Below, in pieces: positions 16,909-25,124 of a stretch of 64,000 nt of DNA. Source of the DNA: Sulfurisphaera javensis (GTDB lineage: Archaea; Thermoproteota; Thermoprotei_A; Sulfolobales; Sulfolobaceae); the NCBI RefSeq assembly GCF_041154675.1, contig NZ_AP031322.1, forward strand, positions 930,001 through 994,000, read 5' to 3'. The notes below the pieces were generated by a model. The model worked only from the letters and a program-made list of their open reading frames with translations. It searched no databases and had not been told where the DNA came from. The position numbers were made by a program, and so were the translations under genes. Within the stretch, counting starts at the first letter, position 1, and each line of letters begins with the position of its first letter.

Positions 16909-17663
16909 CTATTTCAAGCTTTCTGCTTGAGAAATTAACACGTTTAGAACGCTTTTACCTATTCTATCTCCAGTATATTTTCCTTCAAAATTATTTATTT
17001 CTATCCACTCTTTTAAAGATTTATAACCTAGTTTAGCTAACGCTGATGAAATTATATCCTCATAGTCTTTCACATTTACCATTTCTTCTTCTACAAAAGT
17101 GGCTATCCATAAGTTAAGTATTCTCTCTAATTCCTTTAACGGTTCTTTATGGTCATCAACTCTTATATCAATGTATTTTCCGACATTAAGAGGATCAAAC
17201 TCCTTTTCGCTTTTCTGCTCTTTTTTTACTACAATTATTGAAGCACTTTGCTTACCTCTTCTATCTCCTCCTTTTTCCTCACCAGCCTTTAATGCTCTAA
17301 GGATTTTCTCATATATTTTTCCCTTACCCTCAGCCTCTTTAGCCATTGCTTCTATAACTTCTTCACCAGCGAGTATATTTCCTTGAACAGTGAAGTTGTT
17401 TCCTATAATATGTCCAGCATAAGGATAACAATCTTTTCCAGTAAAAAGCTATACTTTGTCCTTTCGAGTCAACTATTCCTATTTGTCTTTTTTCCTTAAA
17501 GGATCTTGAGAAAGAAGTTTTTGCAAAGTTTCGTTCGCTGAATATTTCTCTAACAACTCTAACCCTTTTTTACCATACTCTAAATTTGCTAATGCTTGAG
17601 TTGCAATTGCTCCTACACCAGGCTTTAACCATGGAACAAAAGCACCAACAGCTAAGAATTTAC
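16909..17663 (-). pseudogene. DUF1028 (Ntn-hydrolase-like) gene, C-terminal part, frameshifted
   Basis: From the insertion point the frame reads KFLAVGAFVPWLKPGVGAIA, classic DUF1028, down to an in-frame TAG at 17481-17479. Homology continues in another frame (QIGIVDSKGQ) from an A6 run at 17488-17493, which has lost a base, and returns to the first frame after a run at 17443-17447 that has gained one (TGKDCYPYAGH, VQGNILAGEEV). The rest, from MAKEAEGKGK with KAGEEKGGDRRGKQSAS and YIDIRVDDHKEP, is intact for 145 residues. The N-terminus lies beyond the inserted element at 18926-18986. The family is thought to be Ntn-hydrolase related; function here is lost. Confidence 0.85.
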
Positions 17664-17681
17664 AATAAATGTGGGCAGAAA

Positions 17682-17691
17682 GCCTTTAGGC
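17682..17691. repeat. left-end palindrome of the insertion sequence
   Basis: GCCTTTAGGC, three-base arms around TTTA, 18 bases inside the left border. Its core resembles that of the larger right-end hairpin (GCC-TTA-GGC), as expected for the hairpins bound by the Y1 transposase. Confidence 0.55.
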
Positions 17692-17707
17692 GGGGATGAA
17701 TACCCAC

Positions 17708-17720
17708 AATATTTAAATAA
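17708..17720 (+). promoter_or_regulatory. TATA box of tnpB
   Basis: ATATTTAAATAAT is centred about 28 bases before ATG 17742, the spacing of a leaderless transcript. If so the messenger begins essentially at the start codon, inside helix P1 of the fold described for 17742-17835. Confidence 0.55.
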
Positions 17721-17741
17721 TACTCATAATTAAAATCCATT

Positions 17742-17835
17742 ATGGCTCCAGAGCGAGCTGTCCGTGAGGACAGTTCTATCGAGGAGGAAATCGCGACTGT
17801 AAGAATGAAGATTTCCTCCTCAGCTCTGGAGCCAT
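17742..17835 (+). other. predicted three-way-junction RNA (or cruciform) over the tnpB start
   Basis: Three helices close a 94-base unit. P1: ATGGCTCCAGAGC (17742-17754) pairs perfectly with 17823-17835, 13 bp. P2: 17755-17763 with 17768-17776, 9 bp including one G-U, capped by a GTGA tetraloop. P3: GAGGAGGAAAT (17781-17791) pairs perfectly with 17811-17821, 11 bp, with a 19-base loop that displays in-frame ATG 17805. Only TATC and one A are left unpaired at the junction. P1 buries the tnpB start codon. Such complementarity is far beyond chance for coding DNA. Confidence 0.75.
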
Positions 17836-18893
17836 TAGCTGAAAAATACATGAAGGCAAAACGTTATGTCCTTCGTTGGTTGTATGAGAATAAAACAACT
17901 TCTCGTAAAGAAGTACACAATGCATTATATAAGGTACTAAGAGAGGAATATGGCCTACCATCAAAGCTTGCAATTGATTGTTATCGTGATGCTATAGCAA
18001 CATACAAAGGATGGTTAAAGAACCCAAGAAGAGGAAGATTTCCAATAATGAAAAACATCTCCTTATGGTTAACACCAAAAGCAAGCTACACAATTGATCT
18101 CAAGAGCATGAAAGCAAAAATTCTTGGTCAAGAAGTTGAGATTGTGGGATATCCTCACAACCTGGATTTCTACAAGGATTGGGAGATTAAAGAAGCTAGG
18201 CTTGTTAAGAGGGCTGATGAGTGGTATCTACATGTGAAAATGGAAAAGAAGATGAAAATAGAAAGGGAAGTCAAAGGTCTTATAGCTGTTGATATTAACA
18301 TGGATTTTATTACTTTAGGCAATGATAAGCAAGTAATCAAGATACCAACTAGGCTAGATGACGCATACCACTACAAGAAATTAGCTGAGGGATTACAGAG
18401 GAAATACCCTAAAAGATGGAAGGAGAACAAGAGGATTTTGAATAGGATAAGACACTTTCACATAAAGGCAAGTAATATTCTCACAGACTTTGCTAGGAAA
18501 GTTGGTAAGTGGGTTATTGATGAGGCTATTAAATTTAGTGCCAACTATGTAGTACTTGAGAGACTAAACAGAATGATTTCTCATGTCAAGGAGTTAAAGA
18601 GAGACTATAGAGACAAATTATACTTGATGCAGTATAACCGTATTCAATATTGGATTGAGTGGGAGGCAAGGAAACATGGTCTTAATGTGGTTTATGTTAA
18701 TCCTAAGTATTCATCTATTACTTGTCCCAAATGCGGATCAAAAATGATTGAATCTGGTTATCGTATGCTTAAGTGTTAAAAGTGTGGTTTTGAGGATCAT
18801 CGTGATTATATAGCCGTAATGAACTTGTATGGGAGGGGGTCTCTGACCCTCTCAACTGCCTCCCAAATGAGAGATGTAATCCCGAATCGATGA
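17742..18893 (+). pseudogene. tnpB: TnpB RNA-guided nuclease gene with premature stop
   Basis: Reading from ATG 17742, the frame runs 345 codons to TAA 18777-18779, then continues open for 37 codons to TGA 18891-18893. RuvC-I Asp (LIAVDIN, D184) and RuvC-II Glu (VVLERLNR, E273) are before the stop; so is the first zinc pair CPKCGS. The second zinc pair (LKC-stop-KCGFED) is split by the stop, and the RuvC-III Asp in [10 protein letters not shown] is lost. A single CAA to TAA change explains it. TnpB proteins cut DNA guided by a right-end RNA; this copy should not cut unless the stop is read through. The first 21 residues before VRMKI look like an extension of the usual N-terminus. Confidence 0.88.
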
Positions 18894-18899
18894 GGGGAA

Positions 18900-18918
18900 C
18901 CTCCGCCTTAGGCGGAGG
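18900..18918. repeat. right-end hairpin of the insertion sequence
   Basis: CCTCCGCCTTAGGCGGAGG: eight-base perfect arms with a TTA loop, seven bases inside the right border. It is the likely transposase-recognition hairpin and would also lie near the 3' end of the TnpB guide RNA scaffold. Confidence 0.75.
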
Positions 18919-18925
18919 AAGTCAG

Positions 18926-18986
18926 TAGCAACACCAACTCCCCAAGCCTCCTCATTTGGATCATAAATGACTATTGAATACGTCAT
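18926..18986 (-). pseudogene. DUF1028 gene, N-terminal fragment
   Basis: Starts at ATG 18986 and reads MTYSIVIYDPNEEAWGVGVA before the insertion border. This is the standard N-terminus of DUF1028 proteins; Thr2 is the presumed N-terminal nucleophile of an Ntn hydrolase. It joins to the fragment ending at 17663 once the insertion sequence is removed. Confidence 0.88.
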
Positions 18987-19007
18987 ATTATATCCTCATA
19001 AGTTCTG

Positions 19008-19018
19008 ATATAAAAAGG
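19008..19018 (-). promoter_or_regulatory. TATA box of the split DUF1028 gene
   Basis: On the minus strand CCTTTTTATATC is centred about 27 bases before ATG 18986, which fits a leaderless message. The P450 gene diverges from the same 81-base gap. Confidence 0.5.
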
Positions 19019-19067
19019 TATAATAGATATATCTAAAATTTATTAGGATATAATTGTAACTAATATT

Positions 19068-20177
19068 ATGTATGACTGGTTTAAGGAGATGAGAAAAGAA
19101 AGCCCAGTTTACTATGATGGTAAAGCTTGGAATTTATTTAAGTATAGTGATTGCAAAATAGTTCTTAATGATCACAAAAGATTTTCCTCTAATTTAACTG
19201 GCTATAATGATAAGGTTGAGCAACTTAGATCTAATAGATTATTATTTGATATACCAACTAGATATACTATGTTAACTTCTGATCCTCCACTTCATGATGA
19301 GTTAAGAAGTATCGCTTCTGACGTTTTTACTCCATCTAACTTATCTATATATGAAGGATTGATAAGGGAAACTGTCACAAAATTACTTTCTGAAGTAGGT
19401 GAAGAGTTTGATGTAATGCAAAACTTAGCAATACCTTTACCTATAATAGTTATTTCTAAAATTCTAGGGATTGAAGCGGATTATAAAAAGATTAAAGATT
19501 GGTCAGATTTAGTGGCTTTGAGACTTGGTAAACCTAATGAGATTTTTTCTATTGGAAGAAAATATCTTGAACTAATAACTTATGCAAGAAGAGAAATTAA
19601 AAGCAGAGAAGGGAATAAGATAAAAGATTTAACTTCAAGAATAGCAAACTCCAATTTATCAGATATTGAGAAAGAAGGATATTTTATTCTTTTAATGATT
19701 GCTGGAAATGAAACAACAACTAATTTAATTGGGAATGCGATCGAAGATCTTACAATCTATGACTCATGGAATTATGTAAGAGAAAAAGGAGCAGTAAAAG
19801 CAGTAGAAGAAGTATTAAGATTTTCTCCCCCAGTAATGAGAACCATAAGATTAACCAAAGAGAAAGTTAAGATTAGAAATGAAGTTATTGATAGTAATGA
19901 ACTTGTTAGAGTATGGATAGCCTCAGCTAATAGAGATGAAGAAGTGTTTAATAATCCAGATGCTTTTGAACCAGATAGAACTCCTAATCCTCATCTTAGC
20001 TTTGGGTCTGGTATACATCTTTGTTTAGGTGCCCCATTAGCAAGATTAGAGGCTAGAATAGCACTAGAGGAATTTTCTAAGAAATTTAAAGTTAAGGAAA
20101 TAGTAGAGAAGGAAAAAATAGATAATGAAGTACTTAATGGTTATAAAAAATTGATAATACGCGTTAATAAATACTAG
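19068..20177 (+). CDS. cytochrome P450 of the CYP119 family
   Basis: 369 residues, the compact size of thermophilic CYP119 enzymes. Begins MYDWFKEMRKESPVYYDG; has RYTMLTSDPPLHDELR, the I-helix threonine in AGNETTTNL, the ExxR-type VEEVLRFSPPVMRT, and the heme loop LSFGSGIHLCLGAPLA with ligand C319. It strongly resembles S. solfataricus CYP119 and even more the S. tokodaii P450st as I recall them. Those enzymes hydroxylate fatty acids in vitro with peroxide or an archaeal ferredoxin; the natural substrate is unknown. An unknown gene follows 18 bases downstream. Confidence 0.95.
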   Translation: MYDWFKEMRKESPVYYDGKAWNLFKYSDCKIVLNDHKRFSSNLTGYNDKVEQLRSNRLLFDIPTRYTMLTSDPPLHDELRSIASDVFTPSNLSIYEGLIRETVTKLLSEVGEEFDVMQNLAIPLPIIVISKILGIEADYKKIKDWSDLVALRLGKPNEIFSIGRKYLELITYARREIKSREGNKIKDLTSRIANSNLSDIEKEGYFILLMIAGNETTTNLIGNAIEDLTIYDSWNYVREKGAVKAVEEVLRFSPPVMRTIRLTKEKVKIRNEVIDSNELVRVWIASANRDEEVFNNPDAFEPDRTPNPHLSFGSGIHLCLGAPLARLEARIALEEFSKKFKVKEIVEKEKIDNEVLNGYKKLIIRVNKY

Positions 20178-20195
20178 TAAGCATATTTTTTAATA

Positions 20196-20813
20196 ATGAG
20201 GTTTATTTACTGTATTAAAGGGAATTATCTATTTCCATGCGACAAGCCAAAAAAGAATGAAGAATATTACATATTTGAGTATACTAAGGATCTTCAATTA
20301 CTTATATCTAAGTGTAAAGGTGAACATTGTAATGAAATTGAAGTTCAATGCTTAAACTTAAAATTCGATTTGCTTGAAGCTTTAGTTGTAGAAGAAGAAT
20401 TAAATAAGCTCTCTGCTTTTAGATCCTTTCTACAAAAGTATAATGCAAAAGTTTACTTCTTGGAGAACAATAGTGTACTTGAAGCTATAGTTAATCCTAA
20501 GCTTTTTTACTACAAGTACCTAGGTATTAATGATAACGAGATAAGGATGAAAACTATTAATGAACTTAAAAGATGGGTTTCAAGATTTTTATTCCTCGTT
20601 AACATCCTTGAAGATTTAAAAGTAATTAGATTCACTTCTCACTTAGATAGTCTTGATGGTAGATATGCTTTATGGATAAAAGAAAACTGTGAAGACCCAG
20701 CATTTACTTTAGTTACTGAAAAAGAAGGAGAAATAAAGATATGGTTAGGATATAAAGATTGTGATATTTTAATAAGAAATAGAGATGAAAGATGTTACAA
20801 AATAAATCAATAA
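20196..20813 (+). CDS. unknown Cys-containing protein, 205 residues, behind P450
   Basis: Soluble, about nine cysteines in scattered positions (FPCDK, SKCKGEHCNEIEVQC, KENCEDP, KDCDI, RCYKIN). The first half has short beta segments; a helical piece around 125-150 (NELKRWVSRFLFLVNILEDL) precedes a beta-rich end. No family recognised. It starts 18 bases after the P450 stop on the same strand, so cotranscription is likely. The cysteines could be metal ligands or structural; nothing in the pattern identifies a known cluster. Confidence 0.65.
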   Translation: MRFIYCIKGNYLFPCDKPKKNEEYYIFEYTKDLQLLISKCKGEHCNEIEVQCLNLKFDLLEALVVEEELNKLSAFRSFLQKYNAKVYFLENNSVLEAIVNPKLFYYKYLGINDNEIRMKTINELKRWVSRFLFLVNILEDLKVIRFTSHLDSLDGRYALWIKENCEDPAFTLVTEKEGEIKIWLGYKDCDILIRNRDERCYKINQ

Positions 20814-20820
20814 AATATAT

Positions 20821-20829
20821 TATTTTTTA
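20821..20829 (+). terminator. T-tract after the P450 unit
   Basis: TATTTTTTA follows the stop of the unknown gene by seven bases and could end the P450 transcript. Confidence 0.3.
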
Positions 20830-20906
20830 CGATTTATATTAATTTCGTTTTACCACTGAAATTTGATATAAGTAGATTTATAAGTTACTAATATACATGA
20901 TTATTG

Positions 20907-22232
20907 ATGAATAAGATAAATGAGTTAATAGATAAATCAAAATGGACTTACATACATACACTAATGTTTGCATCATTGGCTGTAGGTTTTTTTATGTGGG
21001 GAGTAATAGCTTCTATTGCTCCCTTGGTATATCCATCAATCAATAACGTACTTTTCCTTTTAACTCCAACATTTGCTACAATAGCTGGAAATTTAGTATT
21101 ACCTTTCTTTTCAGATAAAAGATTAGGAAGGAAAACTACTTTTTTCATTACTATGAGCTTATACTCTATAGGTACATTATTCATAGTGCTTTCAGCTGTT
21201 TTAGCTGGTTTTAATAGTAATAATATGGCTAACATGCCTTATCTTGCTTTACTAGTTATTGGTATAATTTTAGGTGTATTAGGAGTTGAAGGAGAAGTGC
21301 CAGTTATGTTATCTTACACTGCTGAGATGATGCCGTTAGAGTATAGAGATCAAATGTTAGTTCTTGCACCTAATTTTGACAATATTGGCGCAATGATTGC
21401 TTCCCTCATTGGATACATTACTTACAATTTATCAAATTCATATGCAATAGAACTTATTTCTCTTTCAGCAGTAGCTATAATAGGAATAATAACTGCGATA
21501 ATAATTAGACTGTTATTACCCGAATCTGTGAGATGGTTAACAACTAAAGGCTATATTACTAGAGCAGAAAAAGAAGCTGAAAAAATTGCAAAAGAAATAT
21601 TAGAAATAAGAGAAAATGAGATAAACAGAAATTTAAGTTTAGGATTTAGATACGCATTTCTTGCAATTATTGGTATATCTCAATATCTAACTTATGGGTT
21701 AATGGCTTTTGTAGTAGCCGACTTTTACTTTACTGGCTCAACAGTAGACTTTATAGTGTTTATAGCAAACTTAGGTGCAAGCATAGCTGGGGTAATAGCT
21801 GGATTTATTATTAAGAAATTCAAGACTAGAATCTTTGCATTATTCTCATTTCTAGGTGGTACATTAAGTATGATACCAATAATCTTGCTAACATTTAATT
21901 TTAACATAGTAGCATTTTACATTTTACTTCTCATTAATATGCTATTTAGCGAATTTGGCTGGGCTACAAGAACAATTTACGAACCAACATTAATGCCAAG
22001 TAATTCAAGAGCCTTTATGATTGGTTTAATTAGATTAGCTCCAGTTATTGCTTATGCAGTATCTGTCTATACACTTGGCACCTATCTTTCGAATAACTTG
22101 TTATTATACTTAGTTTATAATACTGCACTTTGGGCAATAGGAGGAATAGCAACAATACTATGGTTTTATAAAGGAGTTGATGTAAATTATGTAAGTTTAG
22201 AAAAATTAGACTTAATTAGACATCAAAGTTAG
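20907..22232 (+). CDS. MFS transporter (sugar-porter/metabolite type)
   Basis: 441 residues with about 12 membrane helices. Motif A after helix 2 is SDKRLGRKTTFF; MMPLEYRDQMLVL and LPESVRWLTTKGY in the central part match the sugar/organic-acid branch of the MFS. A long charged loop (about 205-240, AEKEAEKIAKEILEIREN) connects the halves. ATG 20907 follows an in-frame TTG. Substrate unknown. Its end overlaps a convergent metalloprotease gene by four bases. Confidence 0.85.
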   Translation: MNKINELIDKSKWTYIHTLMFASLAVGFFMWGVIASIAPLVYPSINNVLFLLTPTFATIAGNLVLPFFSDKRLGRKTTFFITMSLYSIGTLFIVLSAVLAGFNSNNMANMPYLALLVIGIILGVLGVEGEVPVMLSYTAEMMPLEYRDQMLVLAPNFDNIGAMIASLIGYITYNLSNSYAIELISLSAVAIIGIITAIIIRLLLPESVRWLTTKGYITRAEKEAEKIAKEILEIRENEINRNLSLGFRYAFLAIIGISQYLTYGLMAFVVADFYFTGSTVDFIVFIANLGASIAGVIAGFIIKKFKTRIFALFSFLGGTLSMIPIILLTFNFNIVAFYILLLINMLFSEFGWATRTIYEPTLMPSNSRAFMIGLIRLAPVIAYAVSVYTLGTYLSNNLLLYLVYNTALWAIGGIATILWFYKGVDVNYVSLEKLDLIRHQS

Positions 22233-22645
22233 ATATACGTATGAGGTCTAAGCGTTTTTTGAGATTCTTTAAGGTAAATATCTCTGGGGTCTGCTAACTC
22301 TAATGCTAACCTATGTGCATAACTTCCTTCACCAAATTTTTCTTCGACGATCTCAAGATCTATCCTTCTAACTTCTCTTTCGTCAGCAATTCCTAGTAAA
22401 TGAAGATATTCATGAAGAAGTATTACAAATAGGTATTCATACTCATGACCAGCATTTTTAGCCTTTAAATATTGCTGTGCATTGACATAGATTGTTGTGT
22501 CATTAGCTTTTACATAAGCCAGAACAGTAGGTGGTAAATACTCAACTAACTTTACAGTAGCATTCGGTATATCTTTCCATCTCTTTTTTAACTCTTCTTT
22601 TAAGTCCTCTAATACTATATCAATTGATATTAACGGAAAAGGCAT
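22229..22645 (-). CDS. small zinc metalloprotease-like protein (HExxH)
   Basis: 138 residues. The key feature is LLHEYLHLLGIAD, with His78, Glu79 and His82 forming an HExxH zinc site, followed by DEREVRRIDLEIVEEKFGEGSYAHRLALELADPRD. The N-terminal half has a strand segment VKLVEYLPPTVLAYVKANDTT. No signal peptide, so probably cytoplasmic. Minimal metallopeptidases of this kind are common in Sulfolobales, with unknown substrates. Third zinc ligand is not certain. Confidence 0.8.
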   Translation of the reverse strand: MPFPLISIDIVLEDLKEELKKRWKDIPNATVKLVEYLPPTVLAYVKANDTTIYVNAQQYLKAKNAGHEYEYLFVILLHEYLHLLGIADEREVRRIDLEIVEEKFGEGSYAHRLALELADPRDIYLKESQKTLRPHTYI

Positions 22646-22722
22646 AATACTAAACTCTCATTTCATCCTTAAATTGTTTTGTAAGCATAACTATATTTAA
22701 CACAAAACAAAGCAATTTCATT

Positions 22723-24024
22723 ATGAAATACGATGTTATTATAATAGGTGCTGGACATAATGGCTTAGTCTCAGCAAACTATTTAGTTAGTAAAGGTCTT
22801 AAGGTACTTGTTATTGAAGCTAGAAACAGGCCAGGAGGTATGGCTGATACAGCTGAGTATAAAGGTATAAAATACAGTAGAGCATCTTACGTTTTAGGAT
22901 TAATGCCTAAAAGGATCGAAGAAGAGCTAGGAATTCATTTTCCAACATTTGATTCAGAAATTGCTGACATTTATGTAACTGATGATAATGAAGTGCTTTA
23001 TCTCTGGAGAGATAATGAAAAAAGGTATGAGGAATTTAAAAAACATGGTCAGAATAAGTATGTTGAACTTGATAGGTTAATTTTTAAACTAAAGAAATTG
23101 GTAGAAGAGAAACTTCTATTTCTTCCAAAACCACCTTCATATGACGACTTTGAGAAACTAGTAGAAGGTACTGAACTAGAAATATTTTTAGAACCTACTA
23201 AAAAAGTCCTTAGTGAATATTTAGATAGTAAATTTCATGAAGCTATAGCATACGCATTTATGTTCAGCTTACCAGCTTACATAATGGCATATTACTTTAG
23301 TTTAGATTGGAAAATTGTCAGAGGTGGTATGGGAACTGTAGGACAAATATTAGCTGAAAATGCTAAGAGACTAGGAGTTGACATAATGTATAACACAGAA
23401 GTTAAAGAGATAATAATTAAAGAAGAGGAAGCAAAAGGTGTAATTACTAGCTCTGGAAAGAGTATTGAAAGTAAAGTAGTTCTTCATGCAGGAAGCCCAG
23501 TATTATTAAACAGACTAACTAATGGGCTCTTAAATGTATATCACCCTAATTTTAGGCCAGCATGGAAAAGATGGACTATACTACTAAAGAATCCACCAAC
23601 ATTACCAGATTACATTAAAAACCATTTAGATGTTCTTTTCACGTTACCAATAGGAGAAATCACAATTCCGTCTGGTGTTGATGAGACTTTAGGTGCACAT
23701 GTGATAACAAGCATGGGAGGAGATATTGAAGAAATTAAAGAGTTCTTTAAAATTAAAGATGAAAATGTAATTTATATCGATTTACTTACTTCTGACAAAT
23801 TAGAGAAAGAATACTTAGCTCCATATGGAGATATGAATCATATGCCTATGACTCCAGATTTCATGTTTGATAGCAGACCAGTAAAAGGATGGGGATATTC
23901 CACACCAATAAAGAACCTTTACATAACCGGCTCTGGTACTTATCCTGGAGGACAAGTTACCGGTATCCCTGGAAGAAATACAGCAATGAAAATATTGGAA
24001 GATTTGGGGAAAAAGTTAATTTAA
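22723..24024 (+). CDS. FAD-dependent oxidoreductase, phytoene-desaturase-like
   Basis: 433 residues. N-terminal dinucleotide fold VIIGAGHNGLVSANYLVSKG with VIEARNRPGGMADT, then YKGIKYSRASYVLG, the GGMGTVGQILAENAKRLG motif of the phytoene desaturase/PYROXD2 group, and a C-terminal FAD segment NLYITGSGTYPGGQVTGIPGRNTA. Such enzymes oxidise isoprenoid or other hydrophobic substrates. There is no phytoene synthase nearby, so carotenoid synthesis is not supported. A TATA-like ATATTTAAC lies about 30 bases before ATG. The next gene starts 19 bases on. Confidence 0.85.
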   Translation: MKYDVIIIGAGHNGLVSANYLVSKGLKVLVIEARNRPGGMADTAEYKGIKYSRASYVLGLMPKRIEEELGIHFPTFDSEIADIYVTDDNEVLYLWRDNEKRYEEFKKHGQNKYVELDRLIFKLKKLVEEKLLFLPKPPSYDDFEKLVEGTELEIFLEPTKKVLSEYLDSKFHEAIAYAFMFSLPAYIMAYYFSLDWKIVRGGMGTVGQILAENAKRLGVDIMYNTEVKEIIIKEEEAKGVITSSGKSIESKVVLHAGSPVLLNRLTNGLLNVYHPNFRPAWKRWTILLKNPPTLPDYIKNHLDVLFTLPIGEITIPSGVDETLGAHVITSMGGDIEEIKEFFKIKDENVIYIDLLTSDKLEKEYLAPYGDMNHMPMTPDFMFDSRPVKGWGYSTPIKNLYITGSGTYPGGQVTGIPGRNTAMKILEDLGKKLI

Positions 24025-24043
24025 ACTTTGAAGACTTTTTCAC

Positions 24044-25078
24044 ATGAAAAATGAAATTTTGATCTTTTCAATAATTTTATCAACAGTTGCTCCCGGAATT
24101 ATTGCCACAACTCACCTTTCAATTTATATTGCACTTCCCTCATTTCTTTTAGGTCTTATAATAGCTTATTTAACTTATCTTCTAGTGAACGTGAAGTGGG
24201 ATTATCAAGGACTTTATGGTTACGCTAAAGATACTCACCCTCTTCTGGGTTTCATTTTCTTAATAAGTTGGCTTATTAGTTATTACCTTTATGTAGTATA
24301 TACAGCAATATACATCCCATATTACGTTCTTAATTTAGATAACATACAAGCAACAATAATTTCTTTATTTGTTGGCATTTTAGTAATCTTAGCTTTAATT
24401 ACGAATCCTTATTATGCTTTTCCTGCGATTGCGTTCTCTCAAATTATTTTAGCAATACCACTTGGTTGGAAATTACAGTTAGGCTATACACCGCCAATAC
24501 CAGAGTTATTTACTAACATTCTTTCCTCCTCTCTTCTCGTTGTATGTATAACCTTATCTACTTTTATAAAAGGAGAAAAGAAATATTCACCATATATTAT
24601 ATATGCCGTTCTCATTTATGGAATAGCATTATTATATGGTTCTTTCTTATCACCAGATTTAATAGGAGTTTATGCTTCGGCAATAGGTAATTTCGGATTA
24701 ATATTAGCAGAATTTACAATGATAAGAAATCTTTTATTTTCGATTAATAAGATTAGGTTATACAGAGTTCTTGTGTTATTATCATTACCAATAATAGGAA
24801 TAGGAAATATCAATTATTCTCTATTCTATAATTCTTTGATATTTCCATCAGTTTCATTACTCTATCTAAGTCTATTTGTATCTTTCCTCTCTTTATATAA
24901 ATATTTTTCCTCTGCATTTGTTAGAGTACTCACGACTATTTCTTTAGTGTTATTTATTTATGGAGAATACAGTATTATTACTATAACAAAAAGCTATCTA
25001 TTTTACGAGTCTGTAATAGCAATTACGTTAAGTGTGATTATAGCTTTGATTTTATATTACAGAAAACTTTCAATTTAA
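24044..25078 (+). CDS. polytopic membrane protein, permease-like, unknown
   Basis: 344 residues, nearly all hydrophobic, with about 10 predicted membrane helices and very short loops. The N-terminal STVAPGIIATTHLSIYIALPSF and GLYGYAKDTHPLLGF stretches faintly recall amino-acid permeases of the APC type, but I cannot place it securely. It follows the flavoprotein gene by 19 bases and precedes a surface-anchored protein gene by 46 bases on the same strand; a membrane complex of the last two is plausible. Confidence 0.65.
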   Translation: MKNEILIFSIILSTVAPGIIATTHLSIYIALPSFLLGLIIAYLTYLLVNVKWDYQGLYGYAKDTHPLLGFIFLISWLISYYLYVVYTAIYIPYYVLNLDNIQATIISLFVGILVILALITNPYYAFPAIAFSQIILAIPLGWKLQLGYTPPIPELFTNILSSSLLVVCITLSTFIKGEKKYSPYIIYAVLIYGIALLYGSFLSPDLIGVYASAIGNFGLILAEFTMIRNLLFSINKIRLYRVLVLLSLPIIGIGNINYSLFYNSLIFPSVSLLYLSLFVSFLSLYKYFSSAFVRVLTTISLVLFIYGEYSIITITKSYLFYESVIAITLSVIIALILYYRKLSI

Positions 25079-25124
25079 TTATTGATTTGGGTAAAAGTAT
25101 ATAAGTTTAACAAACTACTAAAAA

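Larger units (their letters stand above)
17664..18925 (+). mobile_element. IS200/IS605-type TnpB-only insertion sequence, 1,262 bp
   Basis: Borders can be set to the base because the split DUF1028 gene rejoins perfectly: TTTAC (17659-17663) on the left and TAGCAACACC (from 18926) on the right restore GVASKFLAVGA in frame. There is no target duplication, as expected for peel-and-paste IS605 elements, and the left flank ends TTAC, a known type of target. Subterminal palindromes are present at both ends. Only a tnpB gene is carried, without tnpA, so mobility would depend on a transposase elsewhere. The tnpB gene is broken by a stop codon. Confidence 0.9.

Noticed and set aside
16909-17346. Intact 145-residue gene on the minus strand
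   Set aside because: It is only the C-terminal part of a DUF1028 gene; the ATG used is internal and upstream homology continues in the same frame.
17742-17835. Hammerhead ribozyme
   Set aside because: The P2 hairpin with a GTGA loop is the same as a common hammerhead stem II, but the required CTGATGA and GAAA core and a cleavage triplet are not at the junction.
22723-24024. Carotenoid phytoene desaturase
   Set aside because: No phytoene synthase or cyclase genes nearby, and PYROXD2-type proteins share the same motifs.
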